A stretch of 64,000 nt of DNA from Argentina anserina. Its lineage: Eukaryota; Streptophyta; Magnoliopsida; Rosales; Rosaceae. Of the stretch, positions 12,201 through 25,200 are shown piece by piece (the first letter of the stretch is position 1; each line of letters opens with the position of its first letter). Made by a program: the position numbers and the translations under genes. Location of the stretch: the NCBI RefSeq assembly GCF_933775445.1, contig NC_065878.1, positions 3,308,001 through 3,372,000 on the forward strand. The letters are read 5' to 3'. A model generated the notes under the pieces. The model ran no database searches and was not told the origin of the DNA. It saw only the letters and a program-made list of their open reading frames with translations.

Positions 12201-12660
12201 ACCTTGTATGTATTTACGGCTAACATCGCTGGTTGAGAAAAATGAGTTCTAAGGATAAATTCACGGTTGTTACATGTAGTATCCACTGAAAAGTAATGGG
12301 GTTACCTAAGCTAGAGGGAATGACGATTTATCTTGTATGAGGCTGGGAGTTATATAAATTATGCTTTCCAGTTCCAACATAAAATCTAAGATCTTTGGCT
12401 TACCGAATTTGGATTCTGTTTGTTGGATCAATGTTAGAAATGTGGACAGTCTAGTCACGCTGGACAGCATTTCTTAATTGCACGTGTAGTTTCAAATATT
12501 CACTAATTAATGTCTTTTCAAATGTTCGTGTCGTTTAGTTTTGATAATGACAATTGCTAACTATCTCTGAATTTAACCAAGCTCATTTTGATTGCAGGCC
12601 ACTCTTGTAAAGATGGTGAATGAAGCTACTGCTAACATTCCTAATTGGGACACTCAATAG
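9205..12660 (+). CDS. HPAT: Hydroxyproline O-arabinosyltransferase (GT95)
   Basis: This gene transfers L-arabinose onto hydroxyproline of extensins and CLE-type peptides in the Golgi; the family includes Arabidopsis HPAT1-3 and legume RDN1/NOD3. Coding exons: 9205-9621, 10511-10578, 10663-10864, 11087-11184, 11282-11351, 11466-11537, 11784-11897, 12598-12660. All junctions are GT..AG and phases agree, giving 367 residues, the normal family length. Residues about 10-33 form a single N-terminal membrane anchor (LLLVLLALGFFFATYNLL), as in type II Golgi enzymes. Later landmarks are 'YSKWQCRIMYYWYKK', 'DRGYIVLNRPWAFVQWL', the acidic 'MAEPDHIFIRPLP' and 'GCDYNLKGE'. It ends in PNWDTQ. ATG 9205 gives the short N-terminus before the anchor. 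Which HPAT paralogue it is cannot be settled from sequence alone. Confidence 0.93.
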
Positions 12661-13130
12661 GTATCTGCTGCGTTCAAGATATAAATGCCATTATATAGAA
12701 GAAAAGTTATGATTTATAGTTTAGCCTCTCAGGAATAGATGCACACAAATCTTAGATCTCAAATGGATTACCTAATGTTCTTATTTGTTGAATAAAGTTC
12801 TTTTGGTTATCTCTTGGATTTCAGGGGAAGTCGGTGCATATGCAAGTTTTGCAATTTCGATTACGGAATTGATTATATCAAACCCTGCAGTTTGGATCAT
12901 TGTGTATCCCAAAAGCATATATAGAGGCTCTATATATTAGAGCATACATTTCAGGGTCAATTGTATTAAATTCCGGAAGCATTTGAATATTGCACCTACA
13001 GAAAGGAAGGCATAGATCTGTGTTCAACTATTACAATCTTCAAGGTTAGAAACCAAGCAGGTCACCCAGTGTGACTACCTAGTAAAGAGTGAGACTCTGA
13101 GACTTGCTGTTGCTTAAAAGATTATTGGTG
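12661..13130 (+). other. HPAT 3' untranslated region and flank
   Basis: Follows the HPAT stop codon. A possible 3' UTR intron donor is the 'gtatctgct' directly after the stop, with acceptor 'tttcag' at about 12824. An AATAAAG motif is present near 12790. No further coding signal. Confidence 0.4.
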
Positions 13131-14790
13131 AGAAAAATTTGCACCACTAGACATGCGGGAGTGGTAGATTAGAACGTGCTAACACGCGCTCGACAGAACA
13201 AGAAAAAAAAACATTTCTCTAGATCTCATCTGGGCTATGCACCAGCGCCGGTGCCGGCCTAGGGCCTAGCCGATGTATGTGGTGTGCGGCCAGACGAGAG
13301 GTTGTTACTCTAGCTCGGCAGAAGGAATCTGATCATAGTTTAGGGTTGTCTCTCTTTGTTTTGTTGGTTTTGTTGCATCTGTGGTAGACCTCGTGAGATG
13401 TTAGTTGTTTGGGCCGGAGGTCGGGTGGTTATCTGCGACATGATCGTGGTTGGGCTGATGTCAGTGATTCAACTTTGGGTGCTGGCGGGTCTGCTGCAAT
13501 GGGGTTTTGCCAGATCCAAATTTGGATTGTGTTAGTGGTTCTGGTAATGTAAGGGTTGGCAATGGGCTGGGCCGGGCCATTAGCAATTTTTTTAGGGTCA
13601 AGCCGGGTCGGGCTTTCCAATAAAATTAAGACCCATGGGCTTGGGTCTTACGAGCTTTTATGGGTCAGACCGGGACCGTTATATTTATGTGTGAGACCGA
13701 TCACAGCAACACAATGAGGTATTCGTTGGTGGTGCGGTGATCCTAACGTTGAACTGTACACCAAATTTCGTCCAAGGCTGGTTTTCGAGTTGCTTAATTG
13801 CTTGTAGTGCATCGATCTCGTTGCAACAACATGGCAAGGTGGAGACAGTAGCTTTCAGGGATGTTATGGCTCAACGGGCCTAGGTTACTTTTGTTTGGGC
13901 CGGAGGAATAAAGGCTTACAATACTTTGCCCTTGAGCTTATGCCTCATGTGTTTGAGGGCCTGGATGAGCGCTTGGGCAATTGGCTTAATGAGGAAGCTA
14001 TCTTTTTTTTATATAGCTTTTTATATCATTTTAAGATATCCCGAGCTTCATTTTCACGAGCCCATATCACCATGTGGTGCATGTTATCTATGTGGATTAT
14101 ACTAGCTACGTCTAGATCGGTAAGACTGTTCCTTATACCGATGTCACTTTATTCCAATTGTCTCCGAATTTTGGACATCCATTACTAAAATAACCCAACA
14201 ATTATCACAGTGTACTTTCATGTGAGCTTGTGTGTATGCCCGCATAAAGTGCTATTGAGCACTTACCAATTGGATTATGGGTGCTCACACATGTGTGTGT
14301 GCTCATAAACACACATTTTCCACGGTTTAGTTCTTAGTTACAATTTTCGATCCTCTCTCGTCAGCCACAACTTTTACATGGCTTAGGTTACATAACAGAT
14401 TGTATGGTGTTGTTTTGAGGGAGCTCTTCCTCTCGGTAGTAGATTTCTATATAATCTACGTTTTGGGACTAGTTTGTCATCAGTTGCTCAGGCATCATCG
14501 CTTTGATTTTGTACTCCTCTCTATCCTACTGTTGATTACGGTGTCGAAGATGGCGATGTTAGCAGACATTGGCCGGTGGTGTGTGTGATAACTTTGTTGT
14601 ATTTATGCTTCTGATTGTGGGTCTTCGGCCCATAATTTAGTGAAAAATTAGTCTCTTCTCACTCTTTCTAGCTTGATCGAGTTGGAGACTGGTTTGTATT
14701 TGTATCATATTGGCCTAGCAGTTTGCAAGCTGTGTAATTGAGATTGTACCTTGATTAATGAATTATTCATTTCTCTAAAAAAACAATTAC
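13131..14790. repeat. Repetitive non-coding region, possible non-LTR retrotransposon remnant
   Basis: No supported gene. About 13550-13680 holds GGGCTGGGCCGGGCC-type sequence like that at 20021-20503, typical of dispersed plant MITEs. The right end (14640-14782) looks like a LINE-type 3' tail: 'ttgtaccttgattaatgaattattcatttctct' followed by a short A-run. The assignment is weak and rests on composition. Confidence 0.3.
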
Positions 14791-15176
14791 CGATGTTGGT
14801 GTCACATGTTATAAAGTAGACTAACAAAGTGAATACAACTAAACTCTTCTTTAGGAAAGCACTCATATACCACAAGAGAAAACCATCAACTAAGCCATCT
14901 GGGAAACATGGTAATTTTCTCAAAAAATGGAAAATAGTATCTCTCATAAGAACAATAGCAACTAACACACAAGGAGCCAGAATAAGATCATTTCAAAGTA
15001 AAAAGTTGGCGTGTAGGTATGAGATTAGTATTTTTACATAAATGTGGTAGTGTGTAATAAGAGATTAGATCGAAATGCTCTGATTTAGCAAATAATGAAT
15101 TCTATACTTCGTATTGTACCGTTCACACTCATTTTAGTATATTGTCATGAAATTTTTACAACTGCTTTTCTGATGG
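14791..15176. other. Intergenic AT-rich DNA
   Basis: Open reading frames here are short and overlap on both strands without recognisable domains; I see no gene. Confidence 0.5.
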
Positions 15177-15798
15177 AGAATGTTTTTTAATACACACCTT
15201 CTTTATCTTAATACACATCAACTTCTTAATATACTACCAATCTCAAATTTCATGTCAATTCTTCTCTAAATGCACACCCCAATATACCAAAATTACCCTT
15301 TATCTATATATCATGAAATATTTTATTATTTAGTATAATACTATAATCATAATTTAACTAACATAAATCTTTTTCAAATCTTTTTCACGTTTTTTGTTAC
15401 AAATGTTTGATCATATAAGAACTTATTATTCAGTAGTGAAATCTTTTAACCTAACATCTCTACTCAACTATGTCATCTGTATCAAAAATAAATTTACGAT
15501 GTCATAAATCAGTTTGAAGATAGAACACATATCTCAACAGAAGGATTCATAAGTTCCTTCATATAATTATCTTAATAGGCAAAACTCAATTCATGACTTA
15601 TATATGGAGAAAAGATAGTATAGAACGAACTCAACAAAGACGTCTAAGTAAATTAAGTTTTTATTTTTCATTTCCTCTTTTTTCTTTTTCAATTTTAATA
15701 TATTTATTATGGTCATTTAACCTACTTAAATTAGATTATGTGAAAATTTAAAAGCAGTGTGTATTAAGAGATATGAGGTGTGTATTTAAAACCTCTCA
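15177..15798. mobile_element. MITE with ~45-bp terminal inverted repeats
   Basis: The left end (gagaatgttttttaatacacacc...) is matched in inverted orientation by the right end (...ggtgtgtatttaaaacctctc), with a second shared block 'cttaatacacat/ctt aatacacac' inside. The interior is AT-rich and non-coding. No clear target duplication was found, so the family is open. Confidence 0.5.
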
Positions 15799-15949
15799 TT
15801 ATGAGGACTTTCAACTAACGACTTGTAAAACCCACTTTTCAATTACATTACAGCAAATCAACACATATATGTCCTAAGTGTGACGATCATCAAGATACCG
15901 ACCTATATCAATCCGGCCAAGAACGAGCCAAATATCTCAAACACATAAA

Positions 15950-16670
15950 GGGCATGTTTACTTGATGGGAATGAAATTAAAAAAATGAGGGAATGATTCC
16001 CTTATTAGAGTAATCTTGCGTTTACTTACACATAATGGAATTACACATAAGTGTGAGTCTCATCTCTTAATTAGGAATTGAATCTTTAATAACCCGCAGA
16101 TCAAGAGAGTTGAGGAGGAAACAAGATTTCTTCCAATAACATTCTATATTTTAGTAGTTATTTAATTTTGATAACATATTTTGAAAGATGCTGCTAATTT
16201 CAATATTATTATTATTTTTTACTTCTAACTTTTCTTTTAGAATGACCAACATTTTTTGTATTTCCAAAAAAATTTGACAAATTTTGGTACACAAAGTAGA
16301 TGAAAGAAAGCTACTGTTAATATACACAACCACCAATGTAACCGCTATATTAATATGTAACCTCATGATTATAAAGAATGAAAATAGTACCGCTTGACTT
16401 GTTAGTTTTACTTAACTTCTCAACTAAAGCTACAATACGACAAATTAGAGAAAACCGTATATATCAACATATAAGATAGTTTACAATGGGACTGGCTTAA
16501 ATGTGTAACTACATTTTAGGGTTATTTTACCAAAATTAATCATATTTATAATTATATATGGTAAGTAAACAACTTAATGGAAATAAAAATCTCCATACTG
16601 GTTGCATTCCGTCTCTCATTCCTTTAGTCTCTTATTTTAGATGAAATTCATTCCACAAGAAAACATGCCC
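15950..16670. mobile_element. PIF/Harbinger-like (Tourist-type) MITE
   Basis: 721 bp with inverted ends: left GGGCATGTTTACTTGATGGG, right (reverse complement) GGGCATGTTTTCTTGTGGAA. The GGGCATGTTT start is typical of Tourist-like elements. Flanking triplets are AAA on the left and TAA on the right, an imperfect match to the expected TAA/TTA duplication. The interior is AT-rich and non-coding. Confidence 0.65.
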
Positions 16671-16720
16671 TAACTATTCACGTTCAAAAACTCATTAACC
16701 AGGAATATGTACGATTTTAA

Positions 16721-18775
16721 TGTTATGAAGAAACGTGCTTAAGGGTGGCCTTTGGAGAAATCCCAAATTGATATTTTATTGAATATAATAGGTTATCCTT
16801 TAAATAGGAGAATACATAATTTCGTAGTCCTATCTTTCAAATGTGAGATCCTATTCATATATAAAATATTAGAATATGACTAAGTACTTTAGTTTAACTC
16901 CTACGAAGACTAAGCACACATATGAAGAATCAATTCTTCACAACACTCCCCTTTGTGTATGTCAGTGTAGGGTATGGTGTTTTCATGTTGCCTCACTAAA
17001 AGCTTAGCATGTAAATAAAAACCATCATGGGAAAAACAAGTCTTCAGAACAGGATGAGTCCTAACTGGTCAAGCATTTTAGTTCTTCACAAGAATCTTAT
17101 CTTGCTTTTCAATGACGGATAGTGCAGAAATCAGTTCATGAAACCCTATGATTTTACCCTTTTTTTTGCAACTACTAAGTTAGACACAGGGAAGGTAGAC
17201 AATGTTTTCCCAACTAACATAGCATCAATGATTTCCTTCTAACAGAATTCCAAGAGAGATTTGATGTGGAGTGCTTCAGAGTTAAAACCCTAAGACTGAG
17301 GCATAGTCGCAGAACCGGAGTTGCTACCACTTTATCTCCAGGTCCGGAACATTCCTTGAGATCTACCCATAGTTTCCTAGGGTCATTCTCATTGAGATAC
17401 TTGGACTGATGTGATTCGTCCATATGACGTATCATGATAATGATATCCTTGGACTTTCTTGCCTTATCAACATCAATAGCGGCTTGATCATTTGGCCTTG
17501 GAACGGGAGCTATCACTGCCTCAAAGGCAGGAGCAGTATTGGGAGATGCTGCTATAGATGCACTAGGTGCAGAAACTCCATGTGCTAAAGGTTGGGCTAG
17601 GATTGCAAATATGATTCCAAGGGCCTTCAAGTGGTATTTCTAGCCCACTTGTGATATCCAATACCAGTTGCATCCAAAGGTCCAAATTCCAACTTGTTTA
17701 AGCTACTCATCTGAAAAAGAACAAAGGGATTTGAGGATAAGTTTATGAGCGTCATGCTACCAAGAAACTATCCAATGTATTTTTTTTCTTCAGATTTCAA
17801 AAAATCAGTCACAATCTCTCACACATACCAGAAGACTTTGAGCTTATAGTGATGACACAAAAATCAAAGACTCAAGCATCGATTTCTAATTCCAACATAT
17901 AATGCAAACATATACATATATCAAAATTGAAATAGCTTAATCTAGGAAAGCGACAACTTTTATAAAAGCTTGCTTTAGATTGCGAGTTTCGACGATCAAG
18001 TTGTGTTGATAGAGCATATCACGAGCAGCGGAGCTGAAGCATTGTTGCAGTAGTACGAGCGGCGGAAGCTATTTTGCCCGAAATTAGAAAACTCTAAACC
18101 TAGATGGTTTTGGCGTTTTCGAGAGGACTAGAGGTTTCTAGAGATGCACAAACCCTCTAGGCAGTAGTAGGATGTCGATGCAGTGCAACAACAAAAGTGA
18201 AGGACCAATAGAGGCGCTGACGCAGCAGCAGGATGTCTTAATTAGATTGTTCCCGTCAAGTCGTGCAGTAGGTCCAATAGAGGTCATTAGGGCTGGACTT
18301 GGCGGTTAGGGTGGCAGAGCCGTGCAAAGAGATGCCTAAATCGGTGGCGGCGGCACAACAAAACCTAGCTAGAAACCTTGCGGTTTTGATGTTAGGGGGC
18401 ATAAGGAGGCCTTGGATTGTAGAGAAGCAAGACCGGCTCAATTTGAGCAGAAAAAACCAGCAGCAGTGCATGGCGGTGGCGACGAGGTAAGGGGAAAGCC
18501 AGCGGCAAATAAAACTTTTTGGCTGGTCTTTTCTCCCAAGTTCAAGGCTAGAGGCTTGTGCTTGATCATAACACTAAGAAACATGCTCAAGTGTGGCATT
18601 TTGAGGAATTTTGTTAAATAGAATAGGTGATTCTTTAAATTGAAGAATAGAAGAAGTCATAGTCTCATATTTTATATGTGAGATCCTATTCATATATAAA
18701 ATATACTTAAAATATAATAAGTACTATAGTTTAACCCCTATGAAGACTAAGCACACCTATCAATTCTTCACACCA
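16721..18775 (-). mobile_element. Short gag-only LTR retrotransposon remnant, minus strand
   Basis: Direct repeats at 16721-16945 and about 18570-18775 form diverged LTRs of roughly 200-225 bp. Read on the minus strand the LTR starts TGTTGTGAAGAATTG. A polypurine stretch (aaaggggag on the minus strand) lies beside 16946-16955, where a 3' LTR would begin. Flanks TTTAA (16716-16720) and TTCAA (18776-18780) form a near-perfect target duplication. Only a gag-like fragment remains inside, so the element is non-autonomous. A piece of the same LTR lies upstream of urate oxidase (about 30990-31047). Confidence 0.65.
17214..17640 (-). pseudogene. Copia gag fragment
   Basis: On the minus strand the reading frame contains 'KDIIIMIRHMDESHQSKYL' and 'NDPRKLWVDLKE', matching the N-terminal gag block of plant Copia elements (normally ...HL...YL...DP..LW..LKE). 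After about 100 residues the frame drifts into non-gag sequence, indicating a frameshift. No zinc knuckle, protease or pol follows. Confidence 0.55.
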
Positions 18776-19068
18776 TTCAAGACATTTTTCCTTTTAGTTC
18801 ATAAATCTCATAAATGACACATAAATACGTAAACCTCTAACGATTGATTTTCTGATATGCAAAAAGGAAATAAAAGTCTTAAAAATATGGGCATGAGAAA
18901 TAAATACAGCAGTTGAATACTAAAATATACTGGGGTTGTCTGAAATCTGCGGGCGAAATGACATCATTGACAACCACCTTTGTCCAACCATTTTGGTCCT
19001 ATTTTGTCATTTTACAGCTGCCTTTTCTGTCCTTTTATATAACGTGAGCCCCACTTAAACAGGCGTGG
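18776..19068 (+). promoter_or_regulatory. Second copy of the urate oxidase promoter
   Basis: This stretch aligns with 32050-32305, directly upstream of urate oxidase, at very roughly 85-90 percent identity by eye. Shared blocks include 'gatatgcaaaaaggaaataaaa', 'atacagcagttgaatact', 'gggcgaaatgaca' and the TATA region 'ttttatataacgtgagc' (TATA at about 19034). Similarity stops at 'caggcgtg' just before Copia gag sequence. On the left both copies abut the same LTR end (18775 and 31047). No urate oxidase coding sequence follows. Confidence 0.85.
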
Positions 19069-19079
19069 ATGACTTTAAT

Positions 19080-21795
19080 TAGGATATGCTATGCCTGCAA
19101 TCCAACCATGACATCGTTGGTGTCATCAAGACCGACCTACATCTTCTCTAGAAGATATTGGACACGTTTTCAATCAACTATGAGGTTCAAGCTCATACGT
19201 ACCACACTCATGTAGAGGAAGGGAAGATCCGGACTTTTGCTGATTTAATGGCGCTCTGGGCAAAGAAAGAGACGTATTCTGAGATCCTCCTCAACAATAA
19301 CAATAGACATGTTGGCACTAAAAAGATTGTACGCCATAGTCTAACTATGGAAAACCTCATAAGCAAAAGAATCAAGTGAGAAACACTCCATACTAGCAAC
19401 AAAGCAACAATTCTCATGGTGGAAGGCAACAGGCCTGTTCTCAGCCCAAGTCCAACACTTGGACCCATGATGGTGGCGGCGCCGTACCCTCCGGGGGAGG
19501 CTGTCCCCGTTTGAAACCTCAAGGAGGCCGGGCGCCTCTTAATGCCTCTAATTCCGGTAATGGAAAGTCTTCATGCTTCAAATATGGCTCCTTCAAGCAC
19601 TTTAATCGCAATTGTCGAGCTAGCAAGGAGATGATCAAGGCATACTCCGCCTACAAGAAGTTTATACAACCCGAATCGAACCATGTGGATGAACAAACCG
19701 AGATCGAGACTCACCAAATCTCCATAAACCCGAGCCCCTTGCTTCCAAAGCTAAAACTCCAGCCCCTACAATGGATACTCCCGACCTTGATTAGTCATGT
19801 TTAGCTTATTCTAACTTTAAGCTTTCAATTATTGTTATGGTCGACCGTTACTGTTATTTTCATTGACTTTGTATTAGTCTTTTGATTTTGGAATTAAATT
19901 CATTTGTGATGTATTAAAGACTGAAAATCAATAAAATTTCTCATTTTCTTGTTAACAAGTTGATCTCTTGAGAATTTTATTTACCTTACACTTAGCATGA
20001 TGGTCAACATATACAATTAGAGGTGGCAAGTGGGTCGAAAAACCTGAGTCCGGCACGGCTCGAGCCCGTTATTATAATGGGCCGGGCTGGGCCAAGATAT
20101 TTTAGTCCATTGGCCCAGCCAGACCTGAGCCCGTTTTTGGCCCGGCACTGCCCGGGCACGATAAATTCATGGGCCGGCCCGTTAAACACATAATTCATAT
20201 TATTTATATAAATATTTAAAGAATTATAATAATGAGAATTGAATATTAGACCTTTTAAATATAAAGCTTTTGATTACTTCATTATTTTAATTACATTATG
20301 TCACAAATATCATCAAAATAGTGATAACAAATTAATAGTTTTGGCATATGTAACGTCCTAGAAATAAGATTATTAAATATGTTATAGCATTTTATTTATT
20401 TTACTATTCTAAATAGTTATATCAAACAAATATTCTAATTACATAATTTTTTTATGTTAATTGTGTCTTAGAAAGCTAATGGGCTGGGCCGGGCCGGGCC
20501 GCTTCTTGATGCGAACGCAAAGCAGAATGGCCGAAGTGGAAGAAAGCAATCCAAGTAGAACTTGATTGATTGAAGAAGAGAGAAGTCTTCGCAAAGGTTG
20601 AATTGACACTAAGAGATGTCAAACTTGTTTGACCTAAATGGGTCTTTGTTCCTAAGCGTAATGAGATGAATGAGGTCGTGCATTGTAAGGTAAAACTCGT
20701 GGTGCAAGGATTCTCACAACGTCTTAGCATTGACTATGAGGAGACTTATTCTCTCGTTATAAACATCTTCACCTTCCGCTACCTTATTAGTCTGGTAGTA
20801 TCCGAAAGGCTAAACATGTAGTTTATGGATGTGGTCACAGCTTATCTCTATGAGGATCTTGAAGCATTGATATACATGAAAGTTGCAAAGGACTACCTTT
20901 ACCTCCATCAAGTGCCTCCAAACCACGGAGTGCACATGCAGTCAGATTATGTCATTCGTTGTACATGTTAAAGCAATCTGGAAGACTGTGGTACAATTGG
21001 TTGCACAAATACTTGAAAGAGAGATTATAAGAATGATGAACTATGCCCATGCGTGTTCATATGAAAGACAAATTCCAAATTCGTCATCCTTGTAGTTTAC
21101 GTTGATGATATGATAATTGGTACTGTTGATGAGATTGAATAAACCGTATCTTATTTGAAGTCGGAATTTGAAATGAAATACCTAGGGAGGACGAGATTTT
21201 GTCTCAGCCTTGAGCTTGTGCACAGGGCAGACGACATCTTAGTACATCAATCAAATTACACATAGAAAATGCTTCGACGTTTCAATATGGATCTTTGCAG
21301 TCCATTGTCTACTCCCATGGTCGTCTGAAGTCTAGATATCAAGAAAGATCCATTCTGTCCTAAAGAGGATGATGAAGAAGTTCTTGGTCCTGAAGTTCCA
21401 TACCTTAGTGCAATTGGGGCACTATTGTATCTAGCTCAATGTACTAGAACAGACATATCTTTCGCAATGAACTTACTAGCAATATTTAGCTCCGCTCCTA
21501 TGCTACGTCATTAGAATGGTATCAAGCATTTTTTTTGGTACTTGAAAGTTCCCTTGACATGGGCTTGTTTTATCCTTACAACATAGCGACCACAGTGTCA
21601 GTGCCGCCTCAAACCAGCGCCACCGGTAGCCACGGCGTGGCAGCCTCCCACGGTACCGAGAGCATGAACTGGTCCCCAAATGACATGTTAGTTAGTTATG
21701 CCGATGCATGGTACCTCTCTGACCCTCATAATGCTCATTCTAAAACTGGTTATGTGTTTACCATTGGGAATACATCGATATCTTGGATATCCACT
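19080..21795 (+). pseudogene. Left part of a decayed Copia element (gag to RNase H start)
   Basis: Contains a gag zinc-knuckle-like segment at about 19570-19620 ('CFKYGSFKHFNRNC', with Y in the second cysteine spacing), then after a spacer a reverse transcriptase at about 20510-21540: 'PKWVFVRKRN' in scattered frames, the active-site region 'VVYVDDMIIGT' near 21090-21125, 'MKYLGRTRFCLSLEL', and 'PYLSAIGALLYLAQCTRTDISFA'. It is interrupted by stops and a GGCC-rich insertion (20021-20503). The 5' LTR is missing: the left end abuts the promoter copy. The reading continues after the nested element at 26860. Confidence 0.75.
20021..20503. mobile_element. GGGCCGGGCC-rich MITE-like insertion
   Basis: Begins near 'agaggtggcaagtggg' and ends near 'gggctgggccgggccgggcc', interrupting Copia pol between the gag end and the reverse transcriptase. 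The middle is AT-rich. The start resembles hAT-type MITEs (GGGTGGCAA), but matching inverted ends and a target duplication were not found, so boundaries are approximate. Confidence 0.4.
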
Positions 21796-22223
21796 AGTTG
21801 TGTTTATTGGTTCATTGATACAATTTGGAACCGTAGGATTCAATACACAAATCTGAGTTAAGAACAGAAAGTTAGTCTTTTAGGGTCCTAATCTTGTAAG
21901 TCTAGTAGGTTTATGAGTCCTAAACCTTGTTGTATCAACAACCCCTATTGATATAAATAGGATTGCAGGGGGTTTTAGGTCATGTGAGACAGAAAACCTA
22001 AAGAGAGCAAATGGTGATAGAGAGATAAGTGCTAGACAATGAGGGGTTAAGGTCTGCAATAAGTACGTGTACCTAAATTCTTCACTACTAGTAAATCTCT
22101 CAAGAGATACCACAATGGAGGTAGGCTTCGGCTTAACCACTATAAACTTTAGTGTGTTTCAGTTTACTTTTCTTTGCTTATATCACGAGTAACTATTAAG
22201 ATCTAAAGACGCTTATCATAACA
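21796..22223 (+). repeat. 5' LTR of nested Copia element
   Basis: Shares 'attggttcattgatacaatt' with the right LTR and ends ATCATAACA. It has a TATA-like 'tgatataaatagg' at about 21949-21961. Confidence 0.85.
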
Positions 22224-22254
22224 TGTGGTATCAAGAGCTGGTTTATTTTGCGAT

Positions 22255-25200
22255 GTCGATGAGCAAAGGAATGGCTGAGGCAGGAGAGGTGAGAGCGTCC
22301 ATACAACTATTTAATGGCAAGGACAACTTCACATTTTGGCAGAGAAAGATGAGGAATGTCCTGATTCAACATAAATTTGATGTAGCTCTTGAAGAATCAA
22401 AGCCTACAACAATGTCTGATGTAGATTGAGTGGAAAAGTGTAAGATAACAAAGAGCTACATTGAGTTGCATCTTGCTGATAATGTTGTGCTTCAAATCGG
22501 AGAGGAGTTGACAGTAAAGCAGGCATAAGACAAGCTGCAAAGCGTTTATATGGGTACAACCATCAGCAACAAGTTACTCTTGAAGGAACATCTCTTTGGC
22601 CTCAAGATGGAGGAAGATGATGATTTTACTGATCATATATCCAAGTTTCAGAATTGCATAATTAACTTGGAGAAAGTTATGGCAAAGATGGGAGATAAGG
22701 ACTCGGCTATGATGCTTCTACAGTCTTTGCCATCATCATTCATACACTTGAAGACCACCATAATATTCAACAAAGAGACCATCACACTTGCAGGAGTGTG
22801 TGAGAACCTGGAACAATATATCAGGATGCAAAGGGAAGAAGTTAATTCCCAATCACGAGGACTGAGTGTCATAGGGAAGGAGAGAGGAATGTCTAAGAGT
22901 AAAGGTGATTGATTTGAAGAAAAGAGCAGGTCTAAATCCAAGGGAAAAGGAAAAGAAAATAAGAAGGATGGTTGCTTTGTATGTGGTTCACCAGATCATT
23001 GGAAAATAAATTACAAACAATGGAAGGAGAAGAAAGCGTAGATGCTTGGAGGAAGCTCCCAATCAGCCAATGTCGTTATTGGGAATGATAGCGATGATGG
23101 AGAACTCCTTGCAATCTCAACCAGCTTTGGCGCGCCTAGACATTGGACCTTGGACACAACCTGTACATTCCATATGTGTGCACACAGAGATTGGTTTGAC
23201 ACATATGAAGAGAGGGACACCATATCAGTTTTGATGAGGAATGATCACCAAGTAGAATCATGGGAATCATCACAGTAAAGATCTCAATGTATGATGGCAT
23301 TGTCAGAACATTGGGAAAGGTCAGACACATTCCACATTTGAGCAGAAATATGATTTCTCTAAGTCTATTGGATAGGGAAGGATTGTGCCATAAAGGTCAC
23401 AATGGAGTGCTCAAAGCTGGAAATGGTCAAATGGTCTACATGAAAGGTGTGTTGCTTGTATAAACTCACACATTCTACAGTAGTAGGTGGAGGATCAATT
23501 TGTACGAAAGAAGACAAGACTGAGTTCTGACACAGATGGTTAGGGCACTGAGTCAAAGGGGGCTGCAAGAATTACACAAGCAAGATAAGCTAGAAGGCGT
23601 AACGAGTTGCAGCCTTGACTTTTGCAAGTATTGCAAACTTGAGAAACAAACCAAGGTATCATTTAAAGTGAGCAGCAATGAGAACAAATCCAAATGAGTA
23701 TTAGACTATATTCACACATATGTTTGGGGGCTTGCATTAACAAAATCGTTGGGTAAGGCCAGATACTTTGTCTCTTTCATAGATGATTTTCAAGAAAGGT
23801 TTGGGTTTACTTTATGAAGACAAAAGATGAGGTCTTTCCAAAGTTCAAGGAGTGGAAGGCTGAAGTCGAGAACCAAATAGGCAGGAAAATCAAAGTGTTG
23901 AGAAGCGACAATGGAGGTGAATATATAAGCAATCAGTTGTTATAATTCTGCAAGGATGAAGGCATTACAAGATACTTTACTGTTAAGAAAACTTCCCAGC
24001 AAAACGGTGTTGCAGATAGGATGAACAGAACTCTCTTGGAGGGAGAAAGAAGCATGAGGCTTCATGCAGGGTTGCCTAGAGAGTTTTGGGTAGAATCGTT
24101 TAATCATGCTTGTTACTTGATTAATCGATCACCTTCAAAGGCTATTAATTTCAAGTGTGCAGAGGAGGTATGGTTTGGAAAACCAGTTTTCCAACTTGAA
24201 AGTGTTTGGATGCAGCGCCTATGCGCATATTCCCAAGGATGAAAGAACCAAGCTGAAACCAAAGTCACTTGAATGTGTGTTTATGGTTTTCAGGGAGGAG
24301 TAAAAGGTTATAAGTTTTGGATATTATCAACGAGAAAATAGTGCTCAACAAGGACGTTATTTTTGTTGAGAAGACTATGCTGTTGAATGTAGAAGCTAAT
24401 GGCAAGGAGATGATGACAGTTGCTGAAAAAGATGAAGAAGCAATGAAGATATCATTAGCTAAATGATTAGTTGAAGATTCTCAAGCTCAGGTGGAGCAAG
24501 TTGAGCAAGTAGGAAATGATCAAGTAGTTATTGAGGAACAAGAGCAGTAACAACAGTCACCAGTTAAGGCTCAGGTGGAGCAGTCCCCATGTAGGGGTCA
24601 AAATACCTAAGCCAATAAAGAGAGTCATAGCACTTGACAAACCAAAGAGGAATTTAAAGAAGGTATATTGGTACGGATTTGAACCAGAAGAAGATGTGAG
24701 TCATGCTCTGACCATAAGTCAAGAAGATCCAACTACTTATCAAGAAGCTATAGAAAGCGAAAAAAGGGAAGGTTGGATTGGTGCTATGGCATAAGAGATG
24801 GAATATTTGCATAAGAATTATGTGTGGGTGCTAGTTCCTAGATCCAAAGAAAGAAAACTTATTGGCTGCAAATGGGTGTTTAGGAAGAAAGAAGGAATAC
24901 ATGATGATGCCATAAAGTACAAAGCACGTCTGGTGGCAAAAGGGTATTCACATAAAGAGGGAGTGGACTATGACGCGATTTTCTCTTCGGTCACCAAACA
25001 CACTTCAATACGGTTGTTGTTGTCTATAGCAGCTCAGTATGATTTGGAGATTGAGCAGATTGATGTTAAAACTGCGTTTTAATTCATGGGGACCTCGAAG
25101 AAGATATTTATATGTCGCAGTCGAAGGGTTTTGTTGAACATGAAAAGAGAATCTGGTTTGTCGACTAAAGAGGTCTCTATATGGACTCAAGCAATCGCCA

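Noticed and set aside
19208..19522. 104-residue minus-strand frame
   Set aside because: Antisense shadow of the Copia gag relic; no family features.
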